26,696 bases of DNA from JAKACA01 sp050008715 (GTDB lineage Bacteria > Actinomycetota > Acidimicrobiia > Acidimicrobiales > Bog-793), in assembly GCA_050008715.1 (NCBI GenBank), contig JBEKMC010000041.1:1-26696 (forward strand). The letters are read 5' to 3'. The translations under genes were made by a program, and so were the position numbers. Positions within the stretch are counted from its first letter, which is position 1, and each line of letters opens with the position of its first letter. The notes under the pieces were generated by a model, which was not told the DNA's origin, did not search any database, and saw only the letters and a program-made list of their open reading frames with translations. Shown here one piece after another: positions 15,272 to 22,800 of this stretch.

Positions 15272-15345
15272 TCCCCTCAGGCAGGCCAGATCCCCTCAGG
15301 CAGGCCAGATCCCCTCAGGCAGGCCAGATCCCCTCAGGCAGGCCA
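15270..15345. repeat. Four perfect 19-bp tandem repeats after the peroxiredoxin stop codon
   Basis: GATCCCCTCAGGCAGGCCA is repeated four times without a mismatch (15270-15288, 15289-15307, 15308-15326, 15327-15345). The first two bases of unit 1 are the last two bases of the peroxiredoxin TGA. The array ends 12 bp before the stop codon of the convergent universal stress protein gene. Each unit contains the short palindrome CCTCAGG. Confidence 0.97.
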
Positions 15346-15356
15346 GTGCTCCGGGC

Positions 15357-15794
15357 TCAGTGCTCCTCGCGGACGACGAGCACCGGGCAGTGCGAGTGAT
15401 GGACGCACTGGCTGGAAACCGATCCCAGGATGAGCCCCATGAAACCGCCCAGGCCGCGGGAACCGACGACGATGAGCGTCGCCGCCTTGCTCGCCTCGAT
15501 GAGAACCTCGGCCGGGTTACCGGGCATGCCCGACCACTCGACGTCGATGCCGTCGGTGGCCGGCCCGGCGGCGGCCGCTTGTTCCAGGACCTCCTGAGCC
15601 TCCGCCTCGAGATGCGGGTAGAGCTCCTCTCCCGTCGAGCCGGTGAGCGCGCCGACGACCGGGTACGCGTAGATCACCCGCAGCAGCCCATGGCGGAGCC
15701 GAGCCTCTTCGACGGCGAACTCGAGGGCGACGCCGGCTTCAGGAGAGCCATCCACGCCGACGACGATCAGCGGCGTTGTCGGAGCTTCGGTCAT
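15357..15794 (-). CDS. Universal stress protein (UspA family), ATP-binding type
   Basis: A 145-residue single-domain Usp protein. It begins with the strand and loop LIVVGVDGSPEAG (9-21) and has the ATP-binding pattern G-x2-G-x9-G-S (G111, G114, G124, S125) followed by the final strand CPVLVVREEH. Proteins of this kind bind ATP and modulate stress or dormancy responses. The start is the ATG at 15794, with AAAGGAG ten bases upstream. A much longer open frame upstream is non-coding. It converges on the peroxiredoxin gene across the 19-bp repeats. A joint stress role with the peroxiredoxin is possible but not shown. Confidence 0.9.
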   Translation of the reverse strand: MTEAPTTPLIVVGVDGSPEAGVALEFAVEEARLRHGLLRVIYAYPVVGALTGSTGEELYPHLEAEAQEVLEQAAAAGPATDGIDVEWSGMPGNPAEVLIEASKAATLIVVGSRGLGGFMGLILGSVSSQCVHHSHCPVLVVREEH

Positions 15795-15899
15795 GGGCAG
15801 CTCACTCCTTTGTTGGCCGCCGAGGCGGCGGCGGTCATCCGTGACCCACCATTCCACCATGCGAGCAGGCCCGCTGCTCGCACTGCCGGTCGCCGGCCC

Positions 15900-15929
15900 G
15901 GCCGGGGCCCGCGCGGCCGGGGCCCGCGC
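15900..15929. repeat. Two 15-bp direct repeats upstream of the alcohol dehydrogenase
   Basis: GGCCGGGGCCCGCGC occurs twice in tandem (15900-15914 and 15915-15929), flanked by related GC-rich sequence, just before the candidate -10 of the alcohol dehydrogenase gene. Each unit contains the palindrome GGGGCCC in part. Confidence 0.85.
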
Positions 15930-15940
15930 GACCGGCGGCG

Positions 15941-15946
15941 TAGTCT
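15941..15946 (+). promoter_or_regulatory. Candidate -10 box TAGTCT for the alcohol dehydrogenase
   Basis: TAGTCT fits TAnnnT and ends five bases before the ATG at 15952. Transcription could therefore begin at or next to the start codon. No Shine-Dalgarno sequence is present, which agrees with a leaderless transcript. The match is short and lacks a -35 box. Confidence 0.35.
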
Positions 15947-15951
15947 CGGGC

Positions 15952-17145
15952 ATGCAAGCGCTCGTCTTCCACCACCAGCTCGCACGAGAAGCCGCCGCCA
16001 AGATCGGCGGAACCATCGACAAGCGGAGCTTCGTGTCCCGATTCGCCCCCGTCTCGCTCGACGACGTCGCCGAGCCCACGATCCCAGGTCCAGGCTGGGT
16101 GACATGCGACACGCTCGTGAGCGGGCTCTGCGGGTCCGACGCGAAGCAGATCCTGCTGAACGGGTCGTTCGACAACCCGCTGACGGCGTTGTTGAGCTTC
16201 CCGCACGTGCTCGGGCACGAGGCGGTGGCCCGGCGCACGGACACGGGCGAGCGAGTCGTCCTCAATCCGTGGCTGTCCTGCGGCCCGAGGGGCATCGATC
16301 CGCCGTGCTCGGCCTGCCGGGACGGGCGTTACCCGTGGTGCCGGAACTTCACCCACGGACTGATCCCTCCCGCTCTCCACATCGGCAACTGCGCGGGCGC
16401 CGCCGGCGCCCATGCCGAGCGTTTCTCGGCGCACGAGGGGCAGCTGTTCCCGGTTCCCGCCGATGTGCCCGACGAGGTCGCCGTGCTCGCCGACCCCGCC
16501 AGCGTCTCCCTGCGGACGATCCTGTTGCAACCCCCGTCGCCGGGACGGCCGGTGCTCGTCTACGGCTCGGGGACGCTGGCCTTCGCCGCCATCGCGATCG
16601 TCCGGCACCTCTACCCCGACATCGAGGTGTGGGCGGCGACGAGGTCCGGGCCGCGCGCTGCCATGGCGAAACACATGGGGGCGCATGCAACGCTTCCCTC
16701 CGAACCGGACAGCCTCGTGAGGGCGGTCGCCGACCGCATCGGCGCGGCGACACTCGTCCCGTGGAGCGGGAGGGAGTGGCTGCAGGACGGTCCGGCGGTG
16801 GTCTACGACACGATCGGCTCGATCGAGACGGTCGAGACGTCACTCCGCCTGCTCGACACGGGCGGAACCCTCGTCGTGAGCGGCGTGGAGCCGCCGGGAC
16901 GGTTCGAGTGGACCCCGCTGTACTTCAAGGAGCTGCGAATGATCGGTTCGAACGCCTTCGGCATCGAGGAGGTGGGAGGAGTCCGCAAGCACGCCTTCGA
17001 GCACTACTTCGACTGGGTGGCGGCCGGGCTCGACCTGAGCCCGCTCGTCACCCATCGCTTCCGCCTCGCCCAGTGGGACCAGGCCGTGCTCACCGCCGCC
17101 GAAGCGCGAAAGACAGGCGCCATCAAGGTCGTGCTCCGGCCCTGA
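15952..17145 (+). CDS. Zinc-dependent alcohol dehydrogenase (MDR superfamily)
   Basis: A 397-residue medium-chain dehydrogenase. Catalytic-zinc ligand candidates are C60 in SGLCGSD and H89 in LGHE. The structural-zinc cysteines are C110, C119, C122 and C130. The last three keep the usual C-x2-C-x7-C spacing, but the first is displaced to x8. The Rossmann segment VLVYGSGTLAFAA carries the GxGxxA/G pattern for NAD(P). The ATG at 15952 starts the family sequence. An in-frame extension from 15793 runs through GC-rich repeats and is rejected. MDR dehydrogenases with this layout act on alcohols, polyols or glutathione adducts, and the substrate here is unknown. Its stop is followed immediately by 9-bp repeats and a convergent PPOX gene. 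Confidence 0.9.
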   Translation: MQALVFHHQLAREAAAKIGGTIDKRSFVSRFAPVSLDDVAEPTIPGPGWVTCDTLVSGLCGSDAKQILLNGSFDNPLTALLSFPHVLGHEAVARRTDTGERVVLNPWLSCGPRGIDPPCSACRDGRYPWCRNFTHGLIPPALHIGNCAGAAGAHAERFSAHEGQLFPVPADVPDEVAVLADPASVSLRTILLQPPSPGRPVLVYGSGTLAFAAIAIVRHLYPDIEVWAATRSGPRAAMAKHMGAHATLPSEPDSLVRAVADRIGAATLVPWSGREWLQDGPAVVYDTIGSIETVETSLRLLDTGGTLVVSGVEPPGRFEWTPLYFKELRMIGSNAFGIEEVGGVRKHAFEHYFDWVAAGLDLSPLVTHRFRLAQWDQAVLTAAEARKTGAIKVVLRP

Positions 17146-17147
17146 GT

Positions 17148-17210
17148 GATCGGCGGGATCGGCTGTCGGGGCTTATCGGAGCTCTCGGGGCTCTCGGCGC
17201 CTTCGGGCGG
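17148..17210. repeat. Degenerate 9-bp tandem repeat filling the ADH / PPOX convergent gap
   Basis: The 63 bp resolve into seven consecutive units: GATCGGCGG, GATCGGCTG, TCGGGGCTTA, TCGGAGCTC, TCGGGGCTC, TCGGCGCCT and TCGGGCGG. They run from 3 bp after the alcohol dehydrogenase stop to the base before the stop codon of the PPOX gene (17211). No run of T that would mark a rho-independent terminator is present. Confidence 0.7.
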
Positions 17211-17729
17211 TCACGGCCGGATCGGAGGCAGCCCGAGCTTGCGATGGTCCCAGCTCACGGTGCGCTCGACGTGCAGCTTCACCACGATCCGCTTCGCCAG
17301 CATCGTCTCGACGAATGGCAGCATCTCGACGGTGTACGGCGCGTAGTAGCGACTGAACACGCTCTTGCCGAGCTCGAGGAGCCGGTTCGGCTCCTCCACG
17401 ATCTCCGCCCGGCCCACGAGCTCGACACCCCGAAGCTCGTCGTACTGGTCGCCGTCCTCGAACAAGGCCGTCATCTGGGGGTTGCGGCGCAGGTTCTGCG
17501 CCTTCTGCGACTTCGCCTTCGTCTCGATGGCGATACAGCCTTCGAGGAAGCCGTACCACATGGCCACGGCGTGGATCGTCCCGTCGTGGTTCAGCGTGCA
17601 CATCGTCATCGGTCGCCGTTCCTCGAGGAACGCGTCCACCTCGTCGGCGGTCATCTTGATCTGCGCCCGCTGGTTGACCCCGCCGCCCATGCCGAGTGGG
17701 TGAGGTGTCGGCGCCGTGTCGTCACTCAC
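17211..17729 (-). CDS. PPOX-family (pyridoxamine 5'-phosphate oxidase-like) split-barrel flavin/F420 protein
   Basis: A 172-residue protein with the pattern of the PNPOx-like split barrel. After a 22-residue tail it has MTADEVDAFLEERRPMTMCTL, GTIHAVAMWYGF, then the cofactor-phosphate-binding KAKSQKAQNLRRNPQ and VELVGRAEIVEEPNR. Proteins of this type in actinobacteria use F420 or FMN to reduce small molecules, or bind haem or biliverdin. The exact cofactor is not decidable by eye. The start is GTG at 17729 with GAAGGAG eight bases upstream. It overlaps the DUF3052 gene by 8 nt, so the two are co-translated. Confidence 0.87.
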   Translation of the reverse strand: MSDDTAPTPHPLGMGGGVNQRAQIKMTADEVDAFLEERRPMTMCTLNHDGTIHAVAMWYGFLEGCIAIETKAKSQKAQNLRRNPQMTALFEDGDQYDELRGVELVGRAEIVEEPNRLLELGKSVFSRYYAPYTVEMLPFVETMLAKRIVVKLHVERTVSWDHRKLGLPPIRP

Positions 17730-18162
17730 CTGGCTGTCTCCTTCTGTTGAAGCGGAGGCCGGACCAATCCGAATCGATGGCGCACACCTTGAAGTCGACG
17801 AGGCCGTTGGCGATGGCAGCCCGGCGCACGACCTCGTCGGACAAGTCGGATGCCAGCGGGGATGTGCGTTTCGGCCAGGCGATCCACAGTCCGCCGTGCT
17901 CCCCACGGGGCGCCATGACCGAAATACGTCGTTCCAGGGCTGCCCGAGAGCGCACGAACCACACCGTCAGGTCGGGATCGCCGCCGGCTGAGCGGCGCGT
18001 CGTGACAGCGAGGGGGAGCGGCCCCACGTCGAAACCCTCGGGCGCTCCCACCAGAGCCAACGTCCATCCCTCGCGCACGCCGAGCTTGCGCCAGAGCGGA
18101 ACTGCCGCGCTCGTGGGGGCGGTCGTCGCCGGCGCGCGAGGTGGAGCGGGCATGTCCCGCAT
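17722..18162 (-). CDS. DUF3052 family protein
   Basis: A 146-residue protein with the DUF3052 landmarks: LWRKLGVREGWTLALVGAPEGFD near residues 23-45, DLTVWFVRSRAALERR, the segment GGLWIAWPKRTSPLASDL, and the ending GLVDFKVCAIDSDWSGLRFNRRR. The function is unknown. The fold looks like an alpha/beta domain, and the family is common in actinobacteria. The ATG at 18162 has no clear ribosome binding site. The ATG at 18153 is an equally weak alternative. The 3' end overlaps the PPOX gene by 8 nt. Confidence 0.87.
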   Translation of the reverse strand: MRDMPAPPRAPATTAPTSAAVPLWRKLGVREGWTLALVGAPEGFDVGPLPLAVTTRRSAGGDPDLTVWFVRSRAALERRISVMAPRGEHGGLWIAWPKRTSPLASDLSDEVVRRAAIANGLVDFKVCAIDSDWSGLRFNRRRQPGE

Positions 18163-18226
18163 GATGGCATGCGAGCGGGGTGCCGGGCAGTTCGTCGCCC
18201 CGGCGCCCTAACATCGAGGCCAGACC

Positions 18227-18967
18227 ATGAGATCGAAACGCCTGCCTCGTCGCGCCCTGTGGGGCCTCCCTCTTGCCGCCGTGGGACTGCTGGCGGCCGC
18301 CTGCAGCACCACGACCGCCGCCCGCCCCAGCTCGACGACGACGACGTCGTCGGCGCCGAGCACGTCGGCGACGACCGTGACTCAGCCAATCCGTCACCAC
18401 CATCATCACGGGTCGACGACGACGACGACCCGTCTCGGCTCACCGCCGCCGGCAGGTTCGTGCTCGGTGCCCCCACTTCGCAAGCCGGCAGCCGGGCTCG
18501 TCGTCGGGCGGGTGACCGCCGTCGGCGACTCGGTCATGATCGACCTCGAGCCCTATTTGCAGTCGGACGTGAAGGGGATCGACTTCGACGCAGTCGTCGG
18601 CCAGCAGTGGTACTCGGGAATCTCGGACGTCCAGCAACTGCGCGCAGACGGACAGCTCGGTGCGGTCGTCGTCATCGAGCTCGGGACGAACGGGCCGATC
18701 ACCACGGAGCTCTTCGATCAGATGATGAGCGAGCTGCAAGGCGTCTCGCGTGTCGTGTTCGTGACGAATTACGTGCCGGACGCCTATCAGAACGCCAACA
18801 ACGCCATCATCGAGGCAGGCGCTTCCCGATACGGGAACGTCGCCGTGGCGAACTGGTATGCCCTTGCCTCGGCGCACCCCGGCTGGCTGTGCCCGGACGG
18901 CTACCACCTGTCGTGTGGCGGTCCGGGCGCACAAGAGGTGGCTGCGCTCATCACGCGGTGCGTCTGA
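18227..18967 (+). CDS. Secreted SGNH/GDSL-hydrolase lipoprotein with Ser/Thr linker and penta-histidine
   Basis: A 246-residue protein. Residues 1-25 form a signal peptide ending in a lipobox-like AAAC with C26 as the lipidation site. Residues 27-75 are a Ser/Thr-rich linker interrupted by five histidines (H57-H61). The rest is an SGNH hydrolase domain: nucleophile S102 in VGDSVM, glycine and asparagine in LGTNG (153-156), and D224-x2-H227 in CPDGYHLS. This domain resembles the C-terminal SGNH domain of OatA-type acyltransferases but stands alone, without the membrane acyltransferase part. It is probably an outer-face esterase or acetyl-transfer partner (inference). Possible -10 TAACAT at 18209-18214. 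GAGG (18216-18219) lies seven bases before the ATG. Confidence 0.88.
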   Translation: MRSKRLPRRALWGLPLAAVGLLAAACSTTTAARPSSTTTTSSAPSTSATTVTQPIRHHHHHGSTTTTTRLGSPPPAGSCSVPPLRKPAAGLVVGRVTAVGDSVMIDLEPYLQSDVKGIDFDAVVGQQWYSGISDVQQLRADGQLGAVVVIELGTNGPITTELFDQMMSELQGVSRVVFVTNYVPDAYQNANNAIIEAGASRYGNVAVANWYALASAHPGWLCPDGYHLSCGGPGAQEVAALITRCV

Positions 18968-19013
18968 GCCATCCAAGCTAGACCGTGGGCGCTTCGGCCA
19001 GACTGGGAGCGAC

Positions 19014-19058
19014 TTGACAGTCCGTCCGTCGATCCGAACACGTCGCTTGAGGAAGGAG
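19014..19058 (+). promoter_or_regulatory. -35 TTGACA and ribosome binding site of the nitroreductase gene
   Basis: A consensus -35 hexamer TTGACA (19014-19019) lies upstream of the nitroreductase. The region 16-18 bp further on has only a poor -10. GGAAGGAG (19051-19058) is a strong Shine-Dalgarno sequence seven bases before the ATG. The ribosome site is firm; the promoter is tentative. Confidence 0.45.
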
Positions 19059-19065
19059 CAAGGTC

Positions 19066-19737
19066 ATGGAGCTTCACGAGGCGTTGTACACGACCCGTGC
19101 CATGCGGCGAGTGCGTCCCGACCCGATACCCCTCGATGCCCAGGCGCGTATCCTCGATGCCGCCATCCGGGCTCCGAGCGGCGGCAACTCGCAGCCGTGG
19201 CGTTTCGTGCTCGTGGACTCGCCCGAGCTGAAGGCCGAGCTCGGGCCGCTCTACCGCCACAGCATCGCCACGCTCTGGGACACCTCCTACAAAGAGCGGC
19301 TCGACCGGGCGGCAGCTGAGCCGGACCGGCCGTCGAGCCAGTCGCTGATCAAGGTGCAGCGCTCCGCCCAGTGGCTCGCCGACCATTACGAGGAGGTGCC
19401 GCTCTACCTCTTCTGCTTCGTACACAACGACGGCGGAGGCTCCTCCATCTACCCGGCAGCCTGGAGCGCCCAGCTCGCCGCCCGGGCCGAAGGCATCGGG
19501 AGCTCGCTCACGTCGGTCCTCGGCGGCTACCACCCGGACGAGGTCCGGCGCATCCTGCAGGTCCCCGACAAAGACTGGACGAACGCTTGCATGCTCTCCT
19601 TCGGCTACCCGACCGGCCGGTGGGGCGTGGCGGAGCGCCTCCCGGTCGACAAGGTGGCGGCGAGGAATTCGTGGGACGGCGGGTTGGGTTTCTCGGTGCC
19701 GGACCCGCTCTGGCCCGATTCGCTGGAGAAGGAGTAG
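19066..19737 (+). CDS. Nitroreductase family protein (FMN-dependent oxidoreductase)
   Basis: A 223-residue protein of the nitroreductase fold. The FMN-phosphate arginines are in TTRAMRRVRPDPIP near the N-terminus. SGGNSQPWRFVLV at about residues 38-50 is the classical flavin-binding stretch, and GIGSSLTSVLGGY near residue 150 is the second conserved block. Enzymes of this family reduce nitroaromatics, quinones, flavins or enones with NAD(P)H. The length suits a single-domain homodimer. It has a strong ribosome binding site and probably its own promoter. The substrate is unknown. It precedes the giant surface protein by 143 bp, with no evidence that they work together. Confidence 0.92.
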   Translation: MELHEALYTTRAMRRVRPDPIPLDAQARILDAAIRAPSGGNSQPWRFVLVDSPELKAELGPLYRHSIATLWDTSYKERLDRAAAEPDRPSSQSLIKVQRSAQWLADHYEEVPLYLFCFVHNDGGGSSIYPAAWSAQLAARAEGIGSSLTSVLGGYHPDEVRRILQVPDKDWTNACMLSFGYPTGRWGVAERLPVDKVAARNSWDGGLGFSVPDPLWPDSLEKE

Positions 19738-19790
19738 ACGCCTCACCGGACGGAGATGAAATCGACAGGCGGACCGGCGGATCCTCCGGA

Positions 19791-19796
19791 TAGCAT
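19791..19796 (+). promoter_or_regulatory. Candidate -10 box TAGCAT for the giant surface-protein gene
   Basis: TAGCAT fits the TAnnnT consensus and would start transcription near 19803, giving a leader of about 78 nt that contains the hairpin at 19849-19869. There is no clear -35 box at the right distance. Confidence 0.35.
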
Positions 19797-19848
19797 CCTT
19801 GCCACAACCGTGGGGGGACTGGCGAAGGGGTCGCTGGGGCAGAGCTGT

Positions 19849-19869
19849 CTCCTCACCGAACGTGAGGGG
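19849..19869 (+). promoter_or_regulatory. Leader hairpin that buries the ribosome binding site of the giant gene
   Basis: CTCCTCAC (19849-19856) and GTGAGGGG (19862-19869) pair over eight positions (one G-U) around the five-base loop CGAAC. The 3' arm contains GAGGGG, the only Shine-Dalgarno-like sequence before the ATG at 19881 (11-base spacing). No T run follows, so it is not an intrinsic terminator. It could limit translation. Confidence 0.45.
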
Positions 19870-19880
19870 CAGGCTTCGTC

Positions 19881-22800
19881 ATGGTCGCACGTGTTCATCC
19901 TCGGTGGTTCCGGTCTCTCCGTCGGCAGGCGGCGCGACTTGGACGTGCAGGAGCGGTGCTGCTGCTCACGGTCGGGCTCGCCGGTGTGCTGCAGGCGATC
20001 GCCAGCGTCCCGGCCAGCGCCACGTCGAACTGCACGTCGACGACCTTCTCGGACGACTTCACGACGGACACCTCGCTGTCGGGTTGCTGGCAGACGGGGA
20101 CGGCCCTCATCAGCACCGTCGCGTCCGACTTCGGGGAGGCGGACAACTCCCCGGTCCTCAACTTCGGCAACTACGACGAAACCGAGCCCAGCAACTACAT
20201 GGACATGAGCGGCGCCGACAACACGGACACGTTCACGGCCATTCAGTCGGCGAACGCCTATGCGGCGCCGTTCCAGTTCGCCGCCACGGTGAACGTCGCC
20301 AACGTCGACCGCGGCGATACCTGGGCGATCTACCTCGTCAACCCCAGCCGCCCGAGCGAGGCGTTCTCCGTCGAGACCGACACGAACTCGAGCGACGCAC
20401 CTCCCTTCAGCGACCCGCCGAACAGCGACACGTACGGGATGTGGGCGAACAACGGGCTCGGGACGACGACCTCCAACACGGCGCTGCTTTCCCCCAACAC
20501 GCCGACGGACGCCACCTACGACATCGCCATGTCGATCGACACCTACGGCTATGGCTCCGTCAGCGTCAACGGGGGCCCTCAAATCTCGGTCGGCTACATC
20601 GGTCTCGGCTCCTTCGACGTCCTTCTCGGTCAGCGAGAGCTGAACACCCTCATCCCGGGCGGCCAGGACGGCGGCTGGTTCTCTGCCGGCCTCACACCCA
20701 ACTACTGCTCGGCGTACAATTTCTCGGACGACTTCGCCAACGACGGCTCGTTGAACGCGAGTTGTTGGCAGGCGGCGACGGCTGCAACGGTGGGCAGCTA
20801 CACGGCGCTCAACGACCTGAACAGCAACTACGTGCACGCCACGTACGAGTCGCCGAGCCTGGCGTTCTCCTCCGGAATGCAGATGACGGGGCTCACCGGG
20901 ACACCCCAGTGGACGGGAATCCAGTCCGCGCAGACGTATTCGCCACCGTTCCAGCTCACGACGTCGGTGACGGGCAACAGCCTTGCCGCCGACGATTTCT
21001 CGATCTACGTGACCGACGCCAAGGGCGCGACGGCCAAGACGTTCGCCGTCGAAGGCGACTTCTTGAACCAGACGAGCAGCGCGTGCCCGGGGAACAGCGT
21101 CGAGGGCCTTTGGGCGGCCGACAGCGCTCCGGCGGGGTGGTGTGAGGGCAGCACGCCCATCCTGTCGAGTCTCGCCGCGGGCACGACCTACGACATCACG
21201 ATGGCGGTCAACGCCAACGGTACCGACAGCGTGAGCGTCAACGGTGGGCCGCCCGTGGAAGTGAACGGCGGCCAATCCCTCGGATCCGGGCCGTTCTACG
21301 TGGTTCTCGCCCAACGCGAGAGCACCAACCAGTACGACGGTCCTATCGGCGAGGGGTTGCCCCTCGAGGCGACATGGGGCTCGGTGAGCCTGCAGCCCTC
21401 GGTAGCAACCACCCTGGCGGTCAACCCGGGGAGCGTGGGTTCGGTCGAATCCGTGCCCGAGTCCTCCGTGGCGGCGACGAGTGTCGGCAGCTCCTCGTCG
21501 ACAGCAGGCGACACCGCCTCGGCGCCGCTCGACTCCATCCCGCTCGACTCCATCTACCTCGGCTCCGCGCCGCTCGACTCAATCCCGCTCGACTCCATCC
21601 CGCTCGACTCGATCCCCCTCGACTCGATCGCGGCGCCGGGGGCAGGTGCCCCGCCGGCGCTCGTGGCCGCCGAGACGGCCCTCTCGAGCACGTTGCTCTC
21701 GGACATCTCGATCAAGTACTCGTCGACGTGTGGGGGTGCCGCCTGCGCTGGATGGGCGGCGATCCTGTATGGCACGCCGTTCGCGAACGTGCCCCTCGAG
21801 TCCGTGACGTTGGCCGACGTCCTGAACAACGCCACCGCGAACACCGCATTCGGCAACGTCAGCCTCGCCGACCTCGACCTGTCGAACACGCCGCTCGGCT
21901 CGATTCCGCTCGCCTCGGTCGAGCTCGGGCCGACGCCGCTCAGCGACATCTCGCTCCCGGGCGCCCAAGGCGGTACGACGCCGCTGCAAGCGTGGTGCAC
22001 GGAACTGGCGAGCCTCCACTCCAGTTGTGCGGACTTCGGGATGTCCCCGACGAACGACAACGGCGTCACGCTGTTGTCCCTCGCCCTCGCCGGCGTCCCG
22101 CTCGACTCGATCCCCCTCGACTCGATCCCCCTCGACTCGATTCCTTTGGACTCCATCCCGCTCGACTCGATCCCCCTCGACTCCATCCCGTTGGACTCCA
22201 TCCAGCTCGCCAGCAGTCCGCTCGACTCCATCCCGCTCGACTCCATCCCGCTCGACTCGATCCCGCTCGATTCCATCCCCCTCGACTCGATCCCCCTCGA
22301 TTCCATCGGTACCCTCGTCAACTGCCTCGGCTCGGTCTCGTGCACGACCGGCACGTTGGGCGAGGCCTACGCAGCGGGCGTGCTCCAGCCGAGCGCCACG
22401 ATCGGGGAGCTCGTGGGCGCACTGCCCGCCGGCGACTTCGCGGGCACCTCGCTCGCCCAGTTGCTCGTCGGTGACAACTCCTCAGTGGCGGGCTATCCGA
22501 GCATCACGCTCGGTGACGTGCTGCTCGCAACCGAGCCGCCGGCCTCCTATCCATGGCAGAGCGTCTCGCTGCCCTCCCTCCCGGTCGCCCGACCGCCCGA
22601 GGTGACCTTCACGTATTCGTACACGTTCGGCCAGCCCGTCAACTTCAACCTGCAGGCCGCCCTGCCGTCGGGTTTCTCCTATGTCCCGGGCAGCACGACC
22701 GAGAGTGGCGAGGGGTCGATCCCCGACCCGATCGTGTCGGGATCGACCCTCATCTTCGGGCAGCAGGACGAGTCGGCGCCGTTCTACCCGTTCACCGGCA

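Noticed and set aside
15195..17750. Plus-strand frame of 851 codons
   Set aside because: It crosses several real genes on both strands, including the antisense of the universal stress and PPOX genes, and shows only low-complexity Arg/Pro sequence.
19743..21314. Minus-strand frame of 523 codons, with similar ones at 23100-24254 and 24270-25883
   Set aside because: All lie antisense to the giant gene, are full of Arg, Gly and Val, and lack recognisable domains or ribosome binding sites.
22098..22307. Regular DNA repeats that might be a CRISPR array or minisatellite
   Set aside because: The 15-bp period without spacers, the continuous reading frame and codon variation show a protein-level repeat.
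21554..22354. Minus-strand frame with repeats of the type MESSG/IESRG, which looks like a repeat protein
   Set aside because: It is the antisense image of the PLDSI tracts. Codon variation keeps PLDSI constant on the plus strand but scatters the minus-strand peptide, so the plus strand is the coding one.
21374..22474. Plus-strand frame with RLHPARLDPPRL-type repeats
   Set aside because: Out-of-frame reading of the PLDSI tracts; no start signal and less regular repeats than the true frame.
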